This document shows, in pieces, positions 25,572 to 34,405 of a DNA stretch of 64,000 nucleotides. Below the pieces are notes generated by a model. That model saw only the letters and a program-made list of their open reading frames with translations. It was not told where the DNA came from and searched no databases. The translations under genes were made by a program, and so were the position numbers. How positions within the stretch are numbered: the stretch's first letter is position 1; each line of letters begins with the position of its first letter. Source of the DNA: Hyphomicrobiales bacterium (GTDB lineage Bacteria; Pseudomonadota; Alphaproteobacteria; Rhizobiales; Xanthobacteraceae); the NCBI GenBank assembly GCA_009377695.1, contig WHTP01000017.1, positions 1 to 64,000 of the forward strand. The letters run 5' to 3'.

Positions 25572-26115
25572 ACCCAAAGCACATAAAAACAGCAGGAACC
25601 AGCATACCTCGTCCACATCTCACCCCCGCAAAAAAGCACTTGGATTGTGGGTCAAGACCGACTAGATTTCCGACAGAAATCGGTCCATGGCGCCAGCAAG
25701 AGCCCGCAGCACAGCTTCGGAGAGCCACAGGCGCGAAGGCGCGAAACATTGACGGCCGGAGCGGACATCCGGCAGTAGTTTCGCCCTTTCTGGGATCGAA
25801 TGCTTCATCGGTTACGCGCCGCCCGCGATATGACATTGACGCGGTGTGGCGCATGACAAGAGGTGGGCAACACCGCAGAGAAAGTTGCGGATAAGGGGTT
25901 GCTGTTTCGTGACACGACATCCGGGATTGCGGCACGCGGTGCGGCAATCCAGCAGTACGCTTGATCCTGCAAGGCGGCGTTGCGTGCGAGCCGGGCACCG
26001 GCATCGCGGGCCTGAATTTGCGGAATGGCGACGGGTGAAATCGCGCGAATAGCGAAATCGATTTGAAGGAAGGCGGCAGCAACCGCCAAAGGAAGAGGTA
26101 ACAAACAGGCGAGTC
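25572..26115. other. Long leader between prmC and the DUF4167 gene
   Basis: 544 bp without a supported gene. A perfect compound hairpin lies at 25925-25949: GATTGC/GCAATC enclosing GCAC-GCG-GTGC. The stretch just before the DUF4167 start is purine-rich (AAGGAAGAGG). The gap could hold the promoter, a long 5' untranslated region or a small RNA. Nothing specific was recognised. Confidence 0.4.
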
Positions 26116-26817
26116 ATGAGAAACGGTCAGAACAACAAGCGGATGCGTGGTCGTAACAACAACAACCAGCATCATCACCACCAACGCAGGAATCAGAACC
26201 CGATGTCGCGGGTTTATGAGTCCAACGGACCCGATGTTAAGATTCGCGGAAATCCGTCTCACATTGCCGAAAAATACGTTCAGCTTGCCCGCGATGCGCA
26301 GTCGTCGGGAGACCCGGTGGCAGCCGAGAACTACTATCAGCACGCCGAGCACTACAATCGCCTGATCGCCGCCGCGCAGGAACAGTTCCGCCAGCAGAAT
26401 CCGCAATTCAATAATCGTCCCGAGAACGACATGCGCAGCGACATGCGCGACGACGCATTCGAGGACGGCGATGAGGACAGCGGTGGCGGCAACCAGCAGC
26501 CGATTCAGGCCGGTGGCGATTCGCCTTACGGCACGCGCGAGCCACAGCCCTACATACCACGCGAAACCCAGCCGTTCCCCAATCAGCAACAACCCGCGCC
26601 GCGGCAACAGCAGGACAACGGCGACGTCGATCGTTTGCCGTCGTTCATCACCGGCGGGCAGCCGCAGAACGCTGGCGCAGAGCCGGCGGCCCAGGGGCAA
26701 AACGGCCACGACGGCCAGCCGGATCGCTTCCCGCTGCATCGCCGCCGGCGCCGTCATCGCGGACCGCGCCCGGAGTTCCAGGGCGGTCAGCGCGACGACG
26801 CTGCGTCGCAGGACTAA
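26116..26817 (+). CDS. DUF4167 family protein
   Basis: 233 residues. The N-terminus is very rich in Asn, Arg and His (NKRMRGRNNNN and HHHHQRRNQNP) and is followed by the conserved core SRVYESNGPDVKIRGNPSHI and an EKYVQLARDAQSSGDPVAAE helix. The C-terminal half is Gln/Pro-rich, low complexity and probably disordered, ending in a basic patch HRRRRRHRGPRPE. This family is restricted to alphaproteobacteria and its role is unknown; the basic disordered ends suggest nucleic-acid contact. It lies downstream of prfA-prmC, as is usual, and overlaps the convergent methyltransferase gene by 4 bp. Confidence 0.9.
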   Translation: MRNGQNNKRMRGRNNNNQHHHHQRRNQNPMSRVYESNGPDVKIRGNPSHIAEKYVQLARDAQSSGDPVAAENYYQHAEHYNRLIAAAQEQFRQQNPQFNNRPENDMRSDMRDDAFEDGDEDSGGGNQQPIQAGGDSPYGTREPQPYIPRETQPFPNQQQPAPRQQQDNGDVDRLPSFITGGQPQNAGAEPAAQGQNGHDGQPDRFPLHRRRRRHRGPRPEFQGGQRDDAASQD

Positions 26818-27557
26818 GACCTCTCGATACTGCGTGGTGACGGCGCAAGCGCCGGTTCGAGTGCCGGCACGAGCCGCCGGCGCTCGCGCCGTGCCGGGAT
26901 GGCACGGTACACCTGCTTGGTCGCTTCGACGATGTGCACGCCCGCAAACGGTGCGGAGATCGTCGCGCCGGCGCGTTCCCATGCCACCGCAGAGCGCAGG
27001 AACCAGCCGCGTCCGACCGGCGGCACGTAAAGCGCTTCGCTCCATCCGATCGGCGTGAACCAGGTGTCGCGCAACAGATGCGTGATCTGCGAGCGCGAAT
27101 AGGGACGCCCGTGTCCGAACGGCGTCGTATCCATGCGCGCCCACAGGCCGCGCCGGTTGGGCACAACCGCCAGGAGGCGCCCGCCGGCGGCCAGCACACG
27201 CCAGACTTCACGCAGTAGTGCACCGGGGTCATGCGTCATTTCGAGCGCATGCACGAGCAGAACCCGATCGACCGCGGAATCCGGCAACGGCAAGTCGAGT
27301 TCGTCGACGAGGCTCGCGAGGCTCGGTCGCGCCGATGGCCATTTCACGACGCCCTGCGCCGCCGGCATGAAGGCGAGGCAACGCTCCGCCTCTTCGCGGA
27401 ACAGGCCGAGATAGGGTGTCGCATAGCCGACACCGAGCATGCTCATGCCGCGGGTATCGTTGAATCGTGTCCGCACGCCGCGGCCAATGAAGCGCCGTGC
27501 CACCACTCCCAGGCGCTGGGTGTAGAAATTGCGCAGGTCGACGACGTCAATGGACAT
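26814..27557 (-). CDS. SAM-dependent methyltransferase (UbiE/type 11-like)
   Basis: 247 residues. The SAM site is not the classic GxGxG but MLGVGYATPYLGLFREEAER, followed by the acidic strand and LPLPDSAVDRVLLVHALEMT, the post-motif I region of type 11 methyltransferases. VWRVLAAGGRLLAVVPNRRG continues the fold. This protein sits beside gloB in many alphaproteobacteria, with unknown substrate. Its 3' end overlaps the DUF4167 gene by 4 bp in convergent orientation. The upstream gap to gloB holds two small palindromes. Confidence 0.85.
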   Translation of the reverse strand: MSIDVVDLRNFYTQRLGVVARRFIGRGVRTRFNDTRGMSMLGVGYATPYLGLFREEAERCLAFMPAAQGVVKWPSARPSLASLVDELDLPLPDSAVDRVLLVHALEMTHDPGALLREVWRVLAAGGRLLAVVPNRRGLWARMDTTPFGHGRPYSRSQITHLLRDTWFTPIGWSEALYVPPVGRGWFLRSAVAWERAGATISAPFAGVHIVEATKQVYRAIPARRERRRLVPALEPALAPSPRSIERS

Positions 27558-27652
27558 GGGAGGAAACTTACGTCATTCCGGGACGCGTCGGAACAACGCG
27601 ACCCGGGAATGCATATCTCCAAACCTTTCGTTTTCGCGCCCCTGAGCCTAAC

Positions 27653-27707
27653 CTAGTGGTCCGAATCCGAAATTCGCATTAACCCTGCTTCTGAACCGCC
27701 ACACTGG
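27653..27707 (+). repeat. CTAG palindrome, collapsed A/B mosaic
   Basis: It begins CTAGTGGTCCGAATCCGAAA (A-type 5' arm) and ends CTTCTGAACCGCCACACT (B-type 3' arm) with most of the loop and one stem lost. It lies about 36 bp upstream of the gloB start. A separate GTCATTCCGGG/CCCGGGAATGC palindrome is at 27572-27612. Confidence 0.7.
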
Positions 27708-27742
27708 TCGCCCTGTGGTTTATGGAATGACAAGGACATCCC

Positions 27743-28510
27743 ATGCCTGCGCAGACGCGTCTTTTCATGTGCCTTAAGGACAATTTCGGCGTGCTGCTGC
27801 ACGATCCCGGCAGCGGCCGGACCGCCGCGATCGACGCGCCGGAAGCCGCTCCGGTCGAAGCTGCGCTCAAGGCCACCGGCTGGACGCTCACCGATATCCT
27901 GGTGACGCACCATCATCGCGACCATACCGACGGCATCGCCGAGCTCAAGGCCCGCCATCGCTGCCGCGTGGTGGCGCCCGACGGTGAAGCCGGCACGATC
28001 CCGGAGGTCGACGAGACCGTGCGCGAGGGCGATACCGTCCGCGTCGGCGCGCTCGAAGGACGCGTCATCGTGACGCCGGGCCACACGTCGGCGCCGGCGA
28101 CACTCTACTTTGCCGCCGACAAGCTCCTATTCGCCGGCGACACACTGTTCTCGATCGGCTGCGGACGCGTGATCGAAGGCTCGATGGACGAGATGTGGCA
28201 GTCGATGCTCAAGCTGCGCGCGCTGCCCGACGACACCATGCTCTACTGCGGCCATGAATACACGCTGGCGAACATCCGCTTCGCCAAGACCATCGAGCCC
28301 GATAACCAGGCGCTCATTGCACGCGAACAGCAGGTGACGCAACTGCTCGCCGCCAGGAAGATGACGGCACCGTCGTCCATGGGCGAAGAGAAGGCCGCGA
28401 ATCCGTTCCTGCGCGCCGACCTGCCGGAGGTCGCGCAGGCGGTCGGCATGGCCGGTGCGCCGGCGGCCGACGTTTTCGCCGAAATCCGCACGCGCAAGAA
28501 CAAGTTCTAA
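27743..28510 (+). CDS. gloB: Hydroxyacylglutathione hydrolase (glyoxalase II)
   Basis: 255-residue metallo-beta-lactamase-fold enzyme. The metal motif THHHRDHTDG is present, GHTSAPATLYF carries the next His, the Asp-bearing strand reads LLFAGDTLFSIGCGRVIEG, and the later His is in YCGHEYTLANIRFA. These are the two-metal ligands of GloB, and the C-terminal helical glutathione-binding domain is complete. It hydrolyses S-lactoylglutathione in methylglyoxal detoxification. The cupin gene starts 21 bp downstream and is probably co-transcribed. Confidence 0.94.
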   Translation: MPAQTRLFMCLKDNFGVLLHDPGSGRTAAIDAPEAAPVEAALKATGWTLTDILVTHHHRDHTDGIAELKARHRCRVVAPDGEAGTIPEVDETVREGDTVRVGALEGRVIVTPGHTSAPATLYFAADKLLFAGDTLFSIGCGRVIEGSMDEMWQSMLKLRALPDDTMLYCGHEYTLANIRFAKTIEPDNQALIAREQQVTQLLAARKMTAPSSMGEEKAANPFLRADLPEVAQAVGMAGAPAADVFAEIRTRKNKF

Positions 28511-28531
28511 CGCACTCTGCGAGCGGGTGTG

Positions 28532-28975
28532 ATGGCACTGACAGCCGCCGAGATCGTCTCCGCACTTGGCCTCAAGCCGCATCCGGAGGGCGGCCATTAT
28601 CTTGAAACGCATCGCGATGCGCGTGGTGACGACCGCGCCGCGTCGACCGCGATCTACTATCTGCTCGCGCGCGGCGAGCGCTCGCACTGGCACAGCGTCG
28701 ATGCGGTCGAGGTCTGGCACTATTACGCCGGCAGCGCGCTGAGGTTGGAGATCGCCGTCAGCAACGACGGCCCGATCGAGCGCGTGACGCTCGGACCGGA
28801 TATCGCGGCCGGTGAGCGGCCGCAGGCTGTTGTCCCGGCACATGCATGGCAGGCGGCGGAGAGCCTCGGCGACTGGACACTGGTCGGCTGCACGGTCGCG
28901 CCGGGTTTCGAATTCAACGGATTCGAGCTCGCACCCCGAGGCTGGTCGCCGGGGCCCGCGTCCGCTCGGACGTAG
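28532..28975 (+). CDS. DUF985 cupin protein
   Basis: 147 residues forming a single cupin barrel: LKPHPEGGHYLETHRD, then AIYYLLARGERSHWHSVDAVEVWHYY and a C-terminal VAPGFEFNGFELAPRGW, the family signature. Proteins of this family (YML079-like) have unknown catalytic activity and bind small ligands in the barrel. ATG at 28532 follows GAGCGGG; an overlapping GTG sits one codon earlier. It follows gloB closely and converges on phbB across a short hairpin. Confidence 0.88.
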   Translation: MALTAAEIVSALGLKPHPEGGHYLETHRDARGDDRAASTAIYYLLARGERSHWHSVDAVEVWHYYAGSALRLEIAVSNDGPIERVTLGPDIAAGERPQAVVPAHAWQAAESLGDWTLVGCTVAPGFEFNGFELAPRGWSPGPASART

Positions 28976-28976
28976 T

Positions 28977-28995
28977 CCGGAGCGCGCCGCTCCGG
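28977..28995. terminator. Hairpin between convergent cupin and phbB genes
   Basis: CCGGAGC (28977-28983) and GCTCCGG (28989-28995) form a perfect 7-bp stem with a 5-base loop in the 26-bp gap between convergent genes. Position suggests a bidirectional terminator; there is no T tract. Confidence 0.4.
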
Positions 28996-29001
28996 TCGGC
29001 C

Positions 29002-29727
29002 CTACACCATCACTTGGCCGCCGTTTGCCGAGAGTGTCGAGCCGGTGATCAGCCCGGCGTCGTCGGAGGCAAGGAACACGACGCAGCGCGCGACCTCGTC
29101 CGGCTCGCCGAGGCGGCCGAGCGGAATGAGCGGCAGGATGCTCTTCTCCATCACGTCTTTCGGCACTGCCTTGATCATCTCGGTTGCGATATAGCCCGGG
29201 CAGATCGCGTTCACCGTGATACCCGCCCGCGCGCTTTCCTGCGCCAGCGCCTTGGTGAAGCCGAGCTCGCCGGCCTTGGCGGCGGAATAGTTTGCCTGCC
29301 CCATCTGGCCCTTCTGGCCGTTGATCGATGAGATGTTGATGATGCGGCCAAACTTGCGCTCACGCATGCCTTCGATCACCGGCCGGCACATGTTGAACAG
29401 CGAGTTGAGATTGGTGTTGATGACGTCCGTCCACTGCTCCGGCTTCATCCGGTGGAACATGGTGTCGCGGGTGATACCGGCATTGTTGACCAGCACCTCG
29501 ACCGGGCCGAGATCAGCTTCCACCTGCCTCACCCCATCAGCGCACGACTGGTAGGACGAGACGTCCCACTTGTAGACGGCGATGCCGGTCTCGGATTTGA
29601 ATTTGTGTGCGGCCTCCTCATTGCCGGCGTAGTTGGCCGCAACCGTGTAGCCGGCCGCTTTCAGCGCCTTGGAGATGGCTTCCCCGATTCCTCGGGTCCC
29701 ACCCGTCACCACCGCTACGCGCGCCAT
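29002..29727 (-). CDS. phbB: Acetoacetyl-CoA reductase
   Basis: 241-residue short-chain dehydrogenase. TGGTRGIGEAISKAL is the NADPH loop, NNAGITRD follows, and the active site has Ser with YSAAKAG. The region around it (MFHRMKPEQWTDVINTNLNS, then INISSINGQKGQMGQANYSA) is diagnostic of PhaB/PhbB rather than FabG. It makes (R)-3-hydroxybutyryl-CoA for polyhydroxybutyrate. The gene follows phbA by 95 bp in the same direction and phaR lies nearby, so the PHB functions cluster here; the synthase phaC is not in the window. Confidence 0.94.
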   Translation of the reverse strand: MARVAVVTGGTRGIGEAISKALKAAGYTVAANYAGNEEAAHKFKSETGIAVYKWDVSSYQSCADGVRQVEADLGPVEVLVNNAGITRDTMFHRMKPEQWTDVINTNLNSLFNMCRPVIEGMRERKFGRIINISSINGQKGQMGQANYSAAKAGELGFTKALAQESARAGITVNAICPGYIATEMIKAVPKDVMEKSILPLIPLGRLGEPDEVARCVVFLASDDAGLITGSTLSANGGQVMV

Positions 29728-29822
29728 GAATTCGATCCTCCCTCAATGTTCGCCGCCGACGTCCCACAATAACGCAGATGCGCGGGTATCGCCCCGCGCA
29801 TCACCAGCTCTGTTCTTGAGCG

Positions 29823-30998
29823 TCATCGCTCCACGCACATCGCAATGCCCATGCCGCCGCCGATGCACAGCGTGGCGAGGCCCTTCTTCGCGTTGCGTTT
29901 CTGCATCTCGAACAGCAGCGTCACCAGCACGCGCCCGCCGGACGCGCCGATCGGATGGCCGATCGCGATCGCGCCACCGTTCACGTTGACCCTGGACACA
30001 TCCCAGCCGAGGTCCTTGTTGACGGCGCAGGCCTGCGCAGCGAACGCTTCGTTGGCCTCGATCAAGTCAAGGTCATCGACCTTCCAGCCGGCTCTCTTGA
30101 GCGCCGCGCGGGAGGCCGGGATCGGGCCAGTGCCCATGATCGCGGGATCGACGCCGGCATGGGCCCAGGAGACGATGCGCGCGAGCGGCGTCTTGCCGCG
30201 CTTCTGCGCTTCGCTCGCCGTCATCAGCACCACGGCGGCGGCGCCGTCATTGATACCGGACGCGTTGGCGGCGGTGACGGTGCCATCTTTGGTGAAGGCC
30301 GGCCGCAACTTGCCAACCGCATCGAGCGTGGTGCCGTGCTTGGGATATTCGTCGGCGTCGACGACCACGTCGCCCTTGCGCGTCTTCACCGTGACAGGCG
30401 CGATCTCATCCTTGAACTTGCCGGCCTTCTGCGCGGCCTCGGCCTTGTTCTGGGAATCGACGGCGAACTCATCCTGCTGCGTGCGCGTGATCTGCCACTG
30501 GCGCGCGACGTTCTCGGCGGTCGCACCCATGTGGTAACCGTTGAACGCGTCCCAGAGGCCGTCCTTGATCATGGTGTCGATCATCTCGAAATTGCCCATC
30601 TTCACGCCGCCGCGAAGATGCTGGCAGTGCGGCGACATGCTCATCGATTCCTGGCCGCCCGCCACCACGATGTCGCTGTCGCCGTTGGCGATCGCCTGAT
30701 AGCCGAGCGCGACCGCGCGCAGGCCCGACCCGCAGAGCTGGTTGACCCCCCAGGCCGGGCTCTCGACCGGAATGCCGGCCGCAATCGAGGCCTGACGCGC
30801 GGGGTTCTGGCCCTGCCCGGCGGTCAGGATCTGCCCCAAAATGACCTCTGACACCTGCGGTCCCTCGACGCCGGCGCGCTTGAGCGCCTCCGCGACAGCG
30901 ACTTTCCCGAGTTCGTGTGCCGGCAGGGTGGCAAACGCCCCATTGAACGCACCAACGGGCGTACGCGCCGCGCTGACGATGACGATATCGTCTTTCAT
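29823..30998 (-). CDS. phbA: Acetyl-CoA acetyltransferase (beta-ketothiolase)
   Basis: 391-residue thiolase. The acyl-enzyme Cys is in [18 protein letters not shown], the His motif is [17 protein letters not shown], and the second Cys is in [11 protein letters not shown]. It condenses two acetyl-CoA into acetoacetyl-CoA, the first step of PHB synthesis. Start chosen at [13 protein letters not shown], with AAGGAA just upstream. The frame stays open to 31196 through a CTAG-family palindrome that ends 24 bp upstream of the start, and that extension is not thiolase-like. Confidence 0.95.
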   Translation of the reverse strand: MKDDIVIVSAARTPVGAFNGAFATLPAHELGKVAVAEALKRAGVEGPQVSEVILGQILTAGQGQNPARQASIAAGIPVESPAWGVNQLCGSGLRAVALGYQAIANGDSDIVVAGGQESMSMSPHCQHLRGGVKMGNFEMIDTMIKDGLWDAFNGYHMGATAENVARQWQITRTQQDEFAVDSQNKAEAAQKAGKFKDEIAPVTVKTRKGDVVVDADEYPKHGTTLDAVGKLRPAFTKDGTVTAANASGINDGAAAVVLMTASEAQKRGKTPLARIVSWAHAGVDPAIMGTGPIPASRAALKRAGWKVDDLDLIEANEAFAAQACAVNKDLGWDVSRVNVNGGAIAIGHPIGASGGRVLVTLLFEMQKRNAKKGLATLCIGGGMGIAMCVER

Positions 30999-31021
30999 GT
31001 CGTGATTCCTTCCTGTCCGGC

Positions 31022-31092
31022 CAGTGTCCCGATTCCGAAGTTCGTACGCTTTCGCGGCAACAATGTTGCGGACTTCTGAACCGCCACACGAG
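31022..31092 (-). repeat. CTAG palindrome, A/B mosaic upstream of phbA
   Basis: On the plus strand it reads CAGTGTCCCGATTCCGAAGT (A-type arm), then a loop with TTTCGCGGCAACAATG, then the B-type arm GCGGACTTCTGAACCGCCAC and ACGAG. A and B arms from different units are joined, so long pairing is lost. It lies 24 bp upstream of the phbA start codon. Confidence 0.85.
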
Positions 31093-31434
31093 GGTGGATT
31101 GCAACCGATAGCCGGTGAATCTGGCGCCCCGACGACACCCGGCTGGCGGCCAACCAGATATTGATTAGACATGGCTGCCCCGTTGAACCCTGTCAATCGG
31201 AGGCCCTGCGGGTCAGCCTTGCGGACCCGGCGTCAAATCCCGGCGTTTACTGGTTGCAGCGATCGGCTGACAAAACGGTGGCTTGCCCGCGCGGAAACGG
31301 TCTATGCTCCCTTTGGGGCTGGAGTTTCGCCGATCAGCCGATCAAATGACTGAGTCCGGGACGACCGCTGACCGTCAAACGACACGCCGCAAGACGGCTC
31401 CACGATCCCGCTGCGGGTCGTCATCGAGGGCTCA
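31093..31434. other. phbA-phaR intergenic region
   Basis: About 340 bp between the divergent phbA and phaR genes, without a gene. A 10-bp inverted repeat GATCGGCTGA (31261-31270) / TCAGCCGATC (31334-31343) brackets a promoter-sized stretch. PhaR proteins repress their own and phasin genes in other bacteria, so an operator here is plausible but not recognised. Confidence 0.35.
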
Positions 31435-32043
31435 ATGTCGAGCGTAGGCGCCATGGCAAATTCCGCGGAACCGGTCACGATCAAGAAGTATGCCAACCGG
31501 CGGCTCTACAATACCGGAACCAGCAGCTACGTGACGCTGGAGGATCTCGCCTCGATGGTGAAGGCGGGCGAGGACTTCGTCGTCTATGATGCCAAGACCG
31601 GCGAGGACATCACCCGCTCGGTGCTGGCGCAGATCATCTTCGAGCAGGAGAACAAGGAAGGGCAGAACTTGCTGCCGATCAAGTTCCTGCGTCAGCTCAT
31701 CCGCTTTTACGGCGATTCGATGCAGATGCTGGTGCCGCGCTATCTCGAAGCCTCGATCGAGTCGCTCACGCGCGAGCAGGAAAAATTCCGCCAGCAGATG
31801 TCGCAGGCGTTCGGCACCGGCGCGTTCGGGCCGCTGGAGGACCAAGTGCGGCGGAACATGGAGATGTTCCAGCGCGCCTTTTCGATGTTCACGCCATTTG
31901 TAAAGCGCGAGGCGGAGTCCGGAGGCGAGACCGAGCAACAGCAGCGTCCCGCCGGCAGCAGCGGAACCGATGAGATCGACGATCTCAAGCGCCAGATGGA
32001 AGAAATGCAGAAGCGGCTCGACCGTCTCGGCAACAAGGACTGA
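31435..32043 (+). CDS. phaR: Polyhydroxyalkanoate synthesis repressor PhaR
   Basis: 202 residues. The N-terminal PHB/PHA accumulation regulator DNA-binding domain reads ITIKKYANRRLYNTGTSSYV-like (seen as VTIKKYANRRLYN), then VTLEDLASMVKAGEDFVV and YDAKTGEDITRSVLAQIIFE. The C-terminal half is helical and Glu/Gln-rich and ends in a coiled coil DDLKRQMEEMQKRLDRLG. PhaR binds PHB granules and DNA and derepresses phasin genes when polymer accumulates. ATG 31435 follows GAGGG; a second Met lies six codons later. Convergent with the GGDEF/EAL gene 19 bp downstream. Confidence 0.93.
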   Translation: MSSVGAMANSAEPVTIKKYANRRLYNTGTSSYVTLEDLASMVKAGEDFVVYDAKTGEDITRSVLAQIIFEQENKEGQNLLPIKFLRQLIRFYGDSMQMLVPRYLEASIESLTREQEKFRQQMSQAFGTGAFGPLEDQVRRNMEMFQRAFSMFTPFVKREAESGGETEQQQRPAGSSGTDEIDDLKRQMEEMQKRLDRLGNKD

Positions 32044-32062
32044 CGACTTCTTAAAACTGGTT

Positions 32063-33868
32063 CTAGGCCGACGCCGCCAATGTCGACCGGGTCCATGGCC
32101 GCTCCGGGCTAGCGAGCCCGACCAGCGCGCCTTGCAGGTAACCGCAGCCCCAGTCGGCGAGGATCGCTGCCGACTCCTCGTCTTGCACCCATTCCGCCAC
32201 CGTCTCGAGGCCGAGCCGGCGGGCAAGGTCAATGAGCGTCTGCACGAAGGCGCGGTCATCCTCCGACCGCCGGAGGTTCTGCACGAACGCGCCGTCGATC
32301 TTGACCATATCGACCCCCAGCTTGCGCAGGTTACGGAAGGACGTGTAGCCGGCGCCGAAGTCATCGATCGCGATTCGGCAGCCGAGGTCCTTGACGCGCG
32401 CGACGAAGCCGCGCGCATCATCGATGTCCTGGATCGCGGTCGTCTCGGTGATCTCGATCGTGAGCCGCCCGGCGATGTCCGGGTTCGCACGCAGCGCCGC
32501 CCCGAGCGACGCCCACCAGTCCGGATCGACGGTCGATGCAGCGGATAGGTTGAGCGACGCCTTCAAGTCGGGCGCAGTCGACAATTCGTCGAGCACCAGT
32601 TCGAGCACACGATGGTCGAGCAGGCGCACAAGCCCCAGCCGTTCCGCGAGCGGCACCACTTCGTTGACGGCCAGCAGGCTGCCGTCATCGCGGCGCACGC
32701 GCATGAGGCATTCGTAGAAGGCCGGCTGGCGCGAGCGGATGTCCACGATCGGCTGGTAGACCAGGAACAGCCGGCGCTCGTTGAGCGCCTTGATGATCTC
32801 CTCAGTGGCGCGGACGTTCTCCCGGCGCTTTGCATCCCGCTCGGGATTCGGCCGATACGGCTGGAACGAACCGCGTCGCTTGGCCTTGGCGCTGTCGAGC
32901 GCATCCTGCGCTCGGGCGAGCACCTCGGTGGTGCTGCGGGCATGGCGCGGCGCGGTCACGCCACCGATGGTCACGGTCACAGCGACCGGCCCGGCGGAAG
33001 TCTGCACCACATAGTCGCGCGCGCCGACCAGCAGGCGGTCGGCCGCCACCAGCAAGTCATCGGGCGTGCAGTTGTTGAGGATGATGCCGAACTTGTTGCC
33101 GGAGAAGCGGCCGAGATGGTCCTTGCCGCGCATTTGCGAGCGGATGCGTGATGCGACCGCTGCAATCACCTCGTCGGCGATGGAGAAGCCATAGGCCTCG
33201 TTGATGCGGCCGAGGCTGTCGATCGCCGCCAGCATGAAGCCGCACGACGAGCGCAGCTTGACCGCTTCGGCGATGGCCTGCTCAAGCACCGCGGTCATGT
33301 GCCAGCGGTTCATTTCATTGGTGAGCGCGTCGTAGCGAGAGAGATAGGCGAGCTCTTGCTCCTGCTCGCGGCGCGCGTCGATCACCCGCACGATGCCGTG
33401 GGCACGCGCCGGCGTTCCGTCCGCGCCGGCAAACCAACGGCCGCAATCCTCGATCCAGTGCAGCGGCGCGGAATCCGGCGTCGGCCGCAGCGCATATTGC
33501 ACCTCGTAGGGCACACCCGCGCCATCATCCTTCACGCCGGAGCTCATGACGGCATCGAACCGCGCGCGCCCGCCCTGCTGGTCGACCAGCCGCGCATAAG
33601 CGGCACCATTGGCGATCAGCGCAGTGTCCGGCACCCCCAGAACATCGCGGGCATTGGTGCCCCAGAGAAGCGCGTCGGTCTCAAGGTGCCACGCATAGGG
33701 AACGGCACCGATGGAGGCGAGAATCGCGTTGTGGTCGGGGGCATTGGCGTCGAGCCTGGCGCAGTCGCGCACCTCGTGACGCGCCCCGCCCTGGTGCTCC
33801 CGGCCTTGGTGCGCCCCGTCCTGCTCGTCATCGCCGCGAGCGGCGCCTGTCCGAATTTGGCTCGACAC
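32063..33868 (-). CDS. GGDEF-EAL protein with degenerate cyclase site
   Basis: 601 residues. A PAS-like N-terminal region (VPYAWHLETDALLWGTNARD, then YEVQYALRP) is followed by a GGDEF domain (about 175-335) whose signature reads FSGNKF instead of GGDEF, so cyclase activity is very unlikely. The EAL domain (about 350-590) keeps FYECLMRV (Glu metal ligand, ECL for EAL), DDFGAGYTSFRNL and VKIDGAFV, so c-di-GMP phosphodiesterase activity is possible. There is no membrane segment. GTG start at 33868; the first 45 residues are low complexity. c-di-GMP turnover would fit with control of the exopolysaccharide locus, but no link is shown. Confidence 0.88.
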   Translation of the reverse strand: MSSQIRTGAARGDDEQDGAHQGREHQGGARHEVRDCARLDANAPDHNAILASIGAVPYAWHLETDALLWGTNARDVLGVPDTALIANGAAYARLVDQQGGRARFDAVMSSGVKDDGAGVPYEVQYALRPTPDSAPLHWIEDCGRWFAGADGTPARAHGIVRVIDARREQEQELAYLSRYDALTNEMNRWHMTAVLEQAIAEAVKLRSSCGFMLAAIDSLGRINEAYGFSIADEVIAAVASRIRSQMRGKDHLGRFSGNKFGIILNNCTPDDLLVAADRLLVGARDYVVQTSAGPVAVTVTIGGVTAPRHARSTTEVLARAQDALDSAKAKRRGSFQPYRPNPERDAKRRENVRATEEIIKALNERRLFLVYQPIVDIRSRQPAFYECLMRVRRDDGSLLAVNEVVPLAERLGLVRLLDHRVLELVLDELSTAPDLKASLNLSAASTVDPDWWASLGAALRANPDIAGRLTIEITETTAIQDIDDARGFVARVKDLGCRIAIDDFGAGYTSFRNLRKLGVDMVKIDGAFVQNLRRSEDDRAFVQTLIDLARRLGLETVAEWVQDEESAAILADWGCGYLQGALVGLASPERPWTRSTLAASA

Positions 33869-34097
33869 GTTGGTCCCGCTTGCGTCCCGTTGGTTCGCGC
33901 GCCGCCGCAGGGCAACGGGGGCGGGCTGCTGCGGCGGCGTATTAAAGTACCGGAACCCTTAAATTATTCGGAAAGCACGGGATTCGCGTTCACCGCGCGG
34001 ATGCCTGCCGGCGGACGCGACGCAACGGCACGCCGCTTGCGACGTTGTTCCCACAGGCGGTCGGACTGTCCCGATCCGCGACACAGCGGGTGCCCAG

Positions 34098-34364
34098 GTG
34101 CGGGTCAGCGTTACCGACGATTTACCATCAGAAACGGGGCATAGCCTCGTTTCCGTCGACCGCCCTGCCATCGAGCGCAGCGGCATTCCATCCGGCGCGC
34201 ACCACGTCCGGTCATCCGCTGAATTCCTGGCTCAGCTCGTCGCCACCGCTCAAGGCGCGCCGCAAACGCGCGCGCGCGGGAGGACGACCGCCGATCATGC
34301 GGCGGCGCTCTATGCAGCGGCCGCGACGCACCAGCGACCGAACGTCATCAAGATTTCGCTTTAA
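34098..34364 (+). CDS. Small conserved-type hypothetical protein
   Basis: 88 residues from a GTG start. The middle part AEFLAQLVATAQGAPQTRAR, then TADHAAALYAAAA, is a pattern I recognise from short unnamed proteins of Bradyrhizobium-like genomes, which supports a real gene despite its size. The N-terminus (VSVTDDLPSETGHSLV) is less typical. It has no membrane segment or catalytic motif. It precedes the secreted protein gene by 41 bp and may share its transcript. Confidence 0.6.
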   Translation: MRVSVTDDLPSETGHSLVSVDRPAIERSGIPSGAHHVRSSAEFLAQLVATAQGAPQTRARGRTTADHAAALYAAAATHQRPNVIKISL

Positions 34365-34405
34365 AGGGGAGAATCCGTCGGTCCGGGTGGTGATGGTGAA
34401 GCCGC

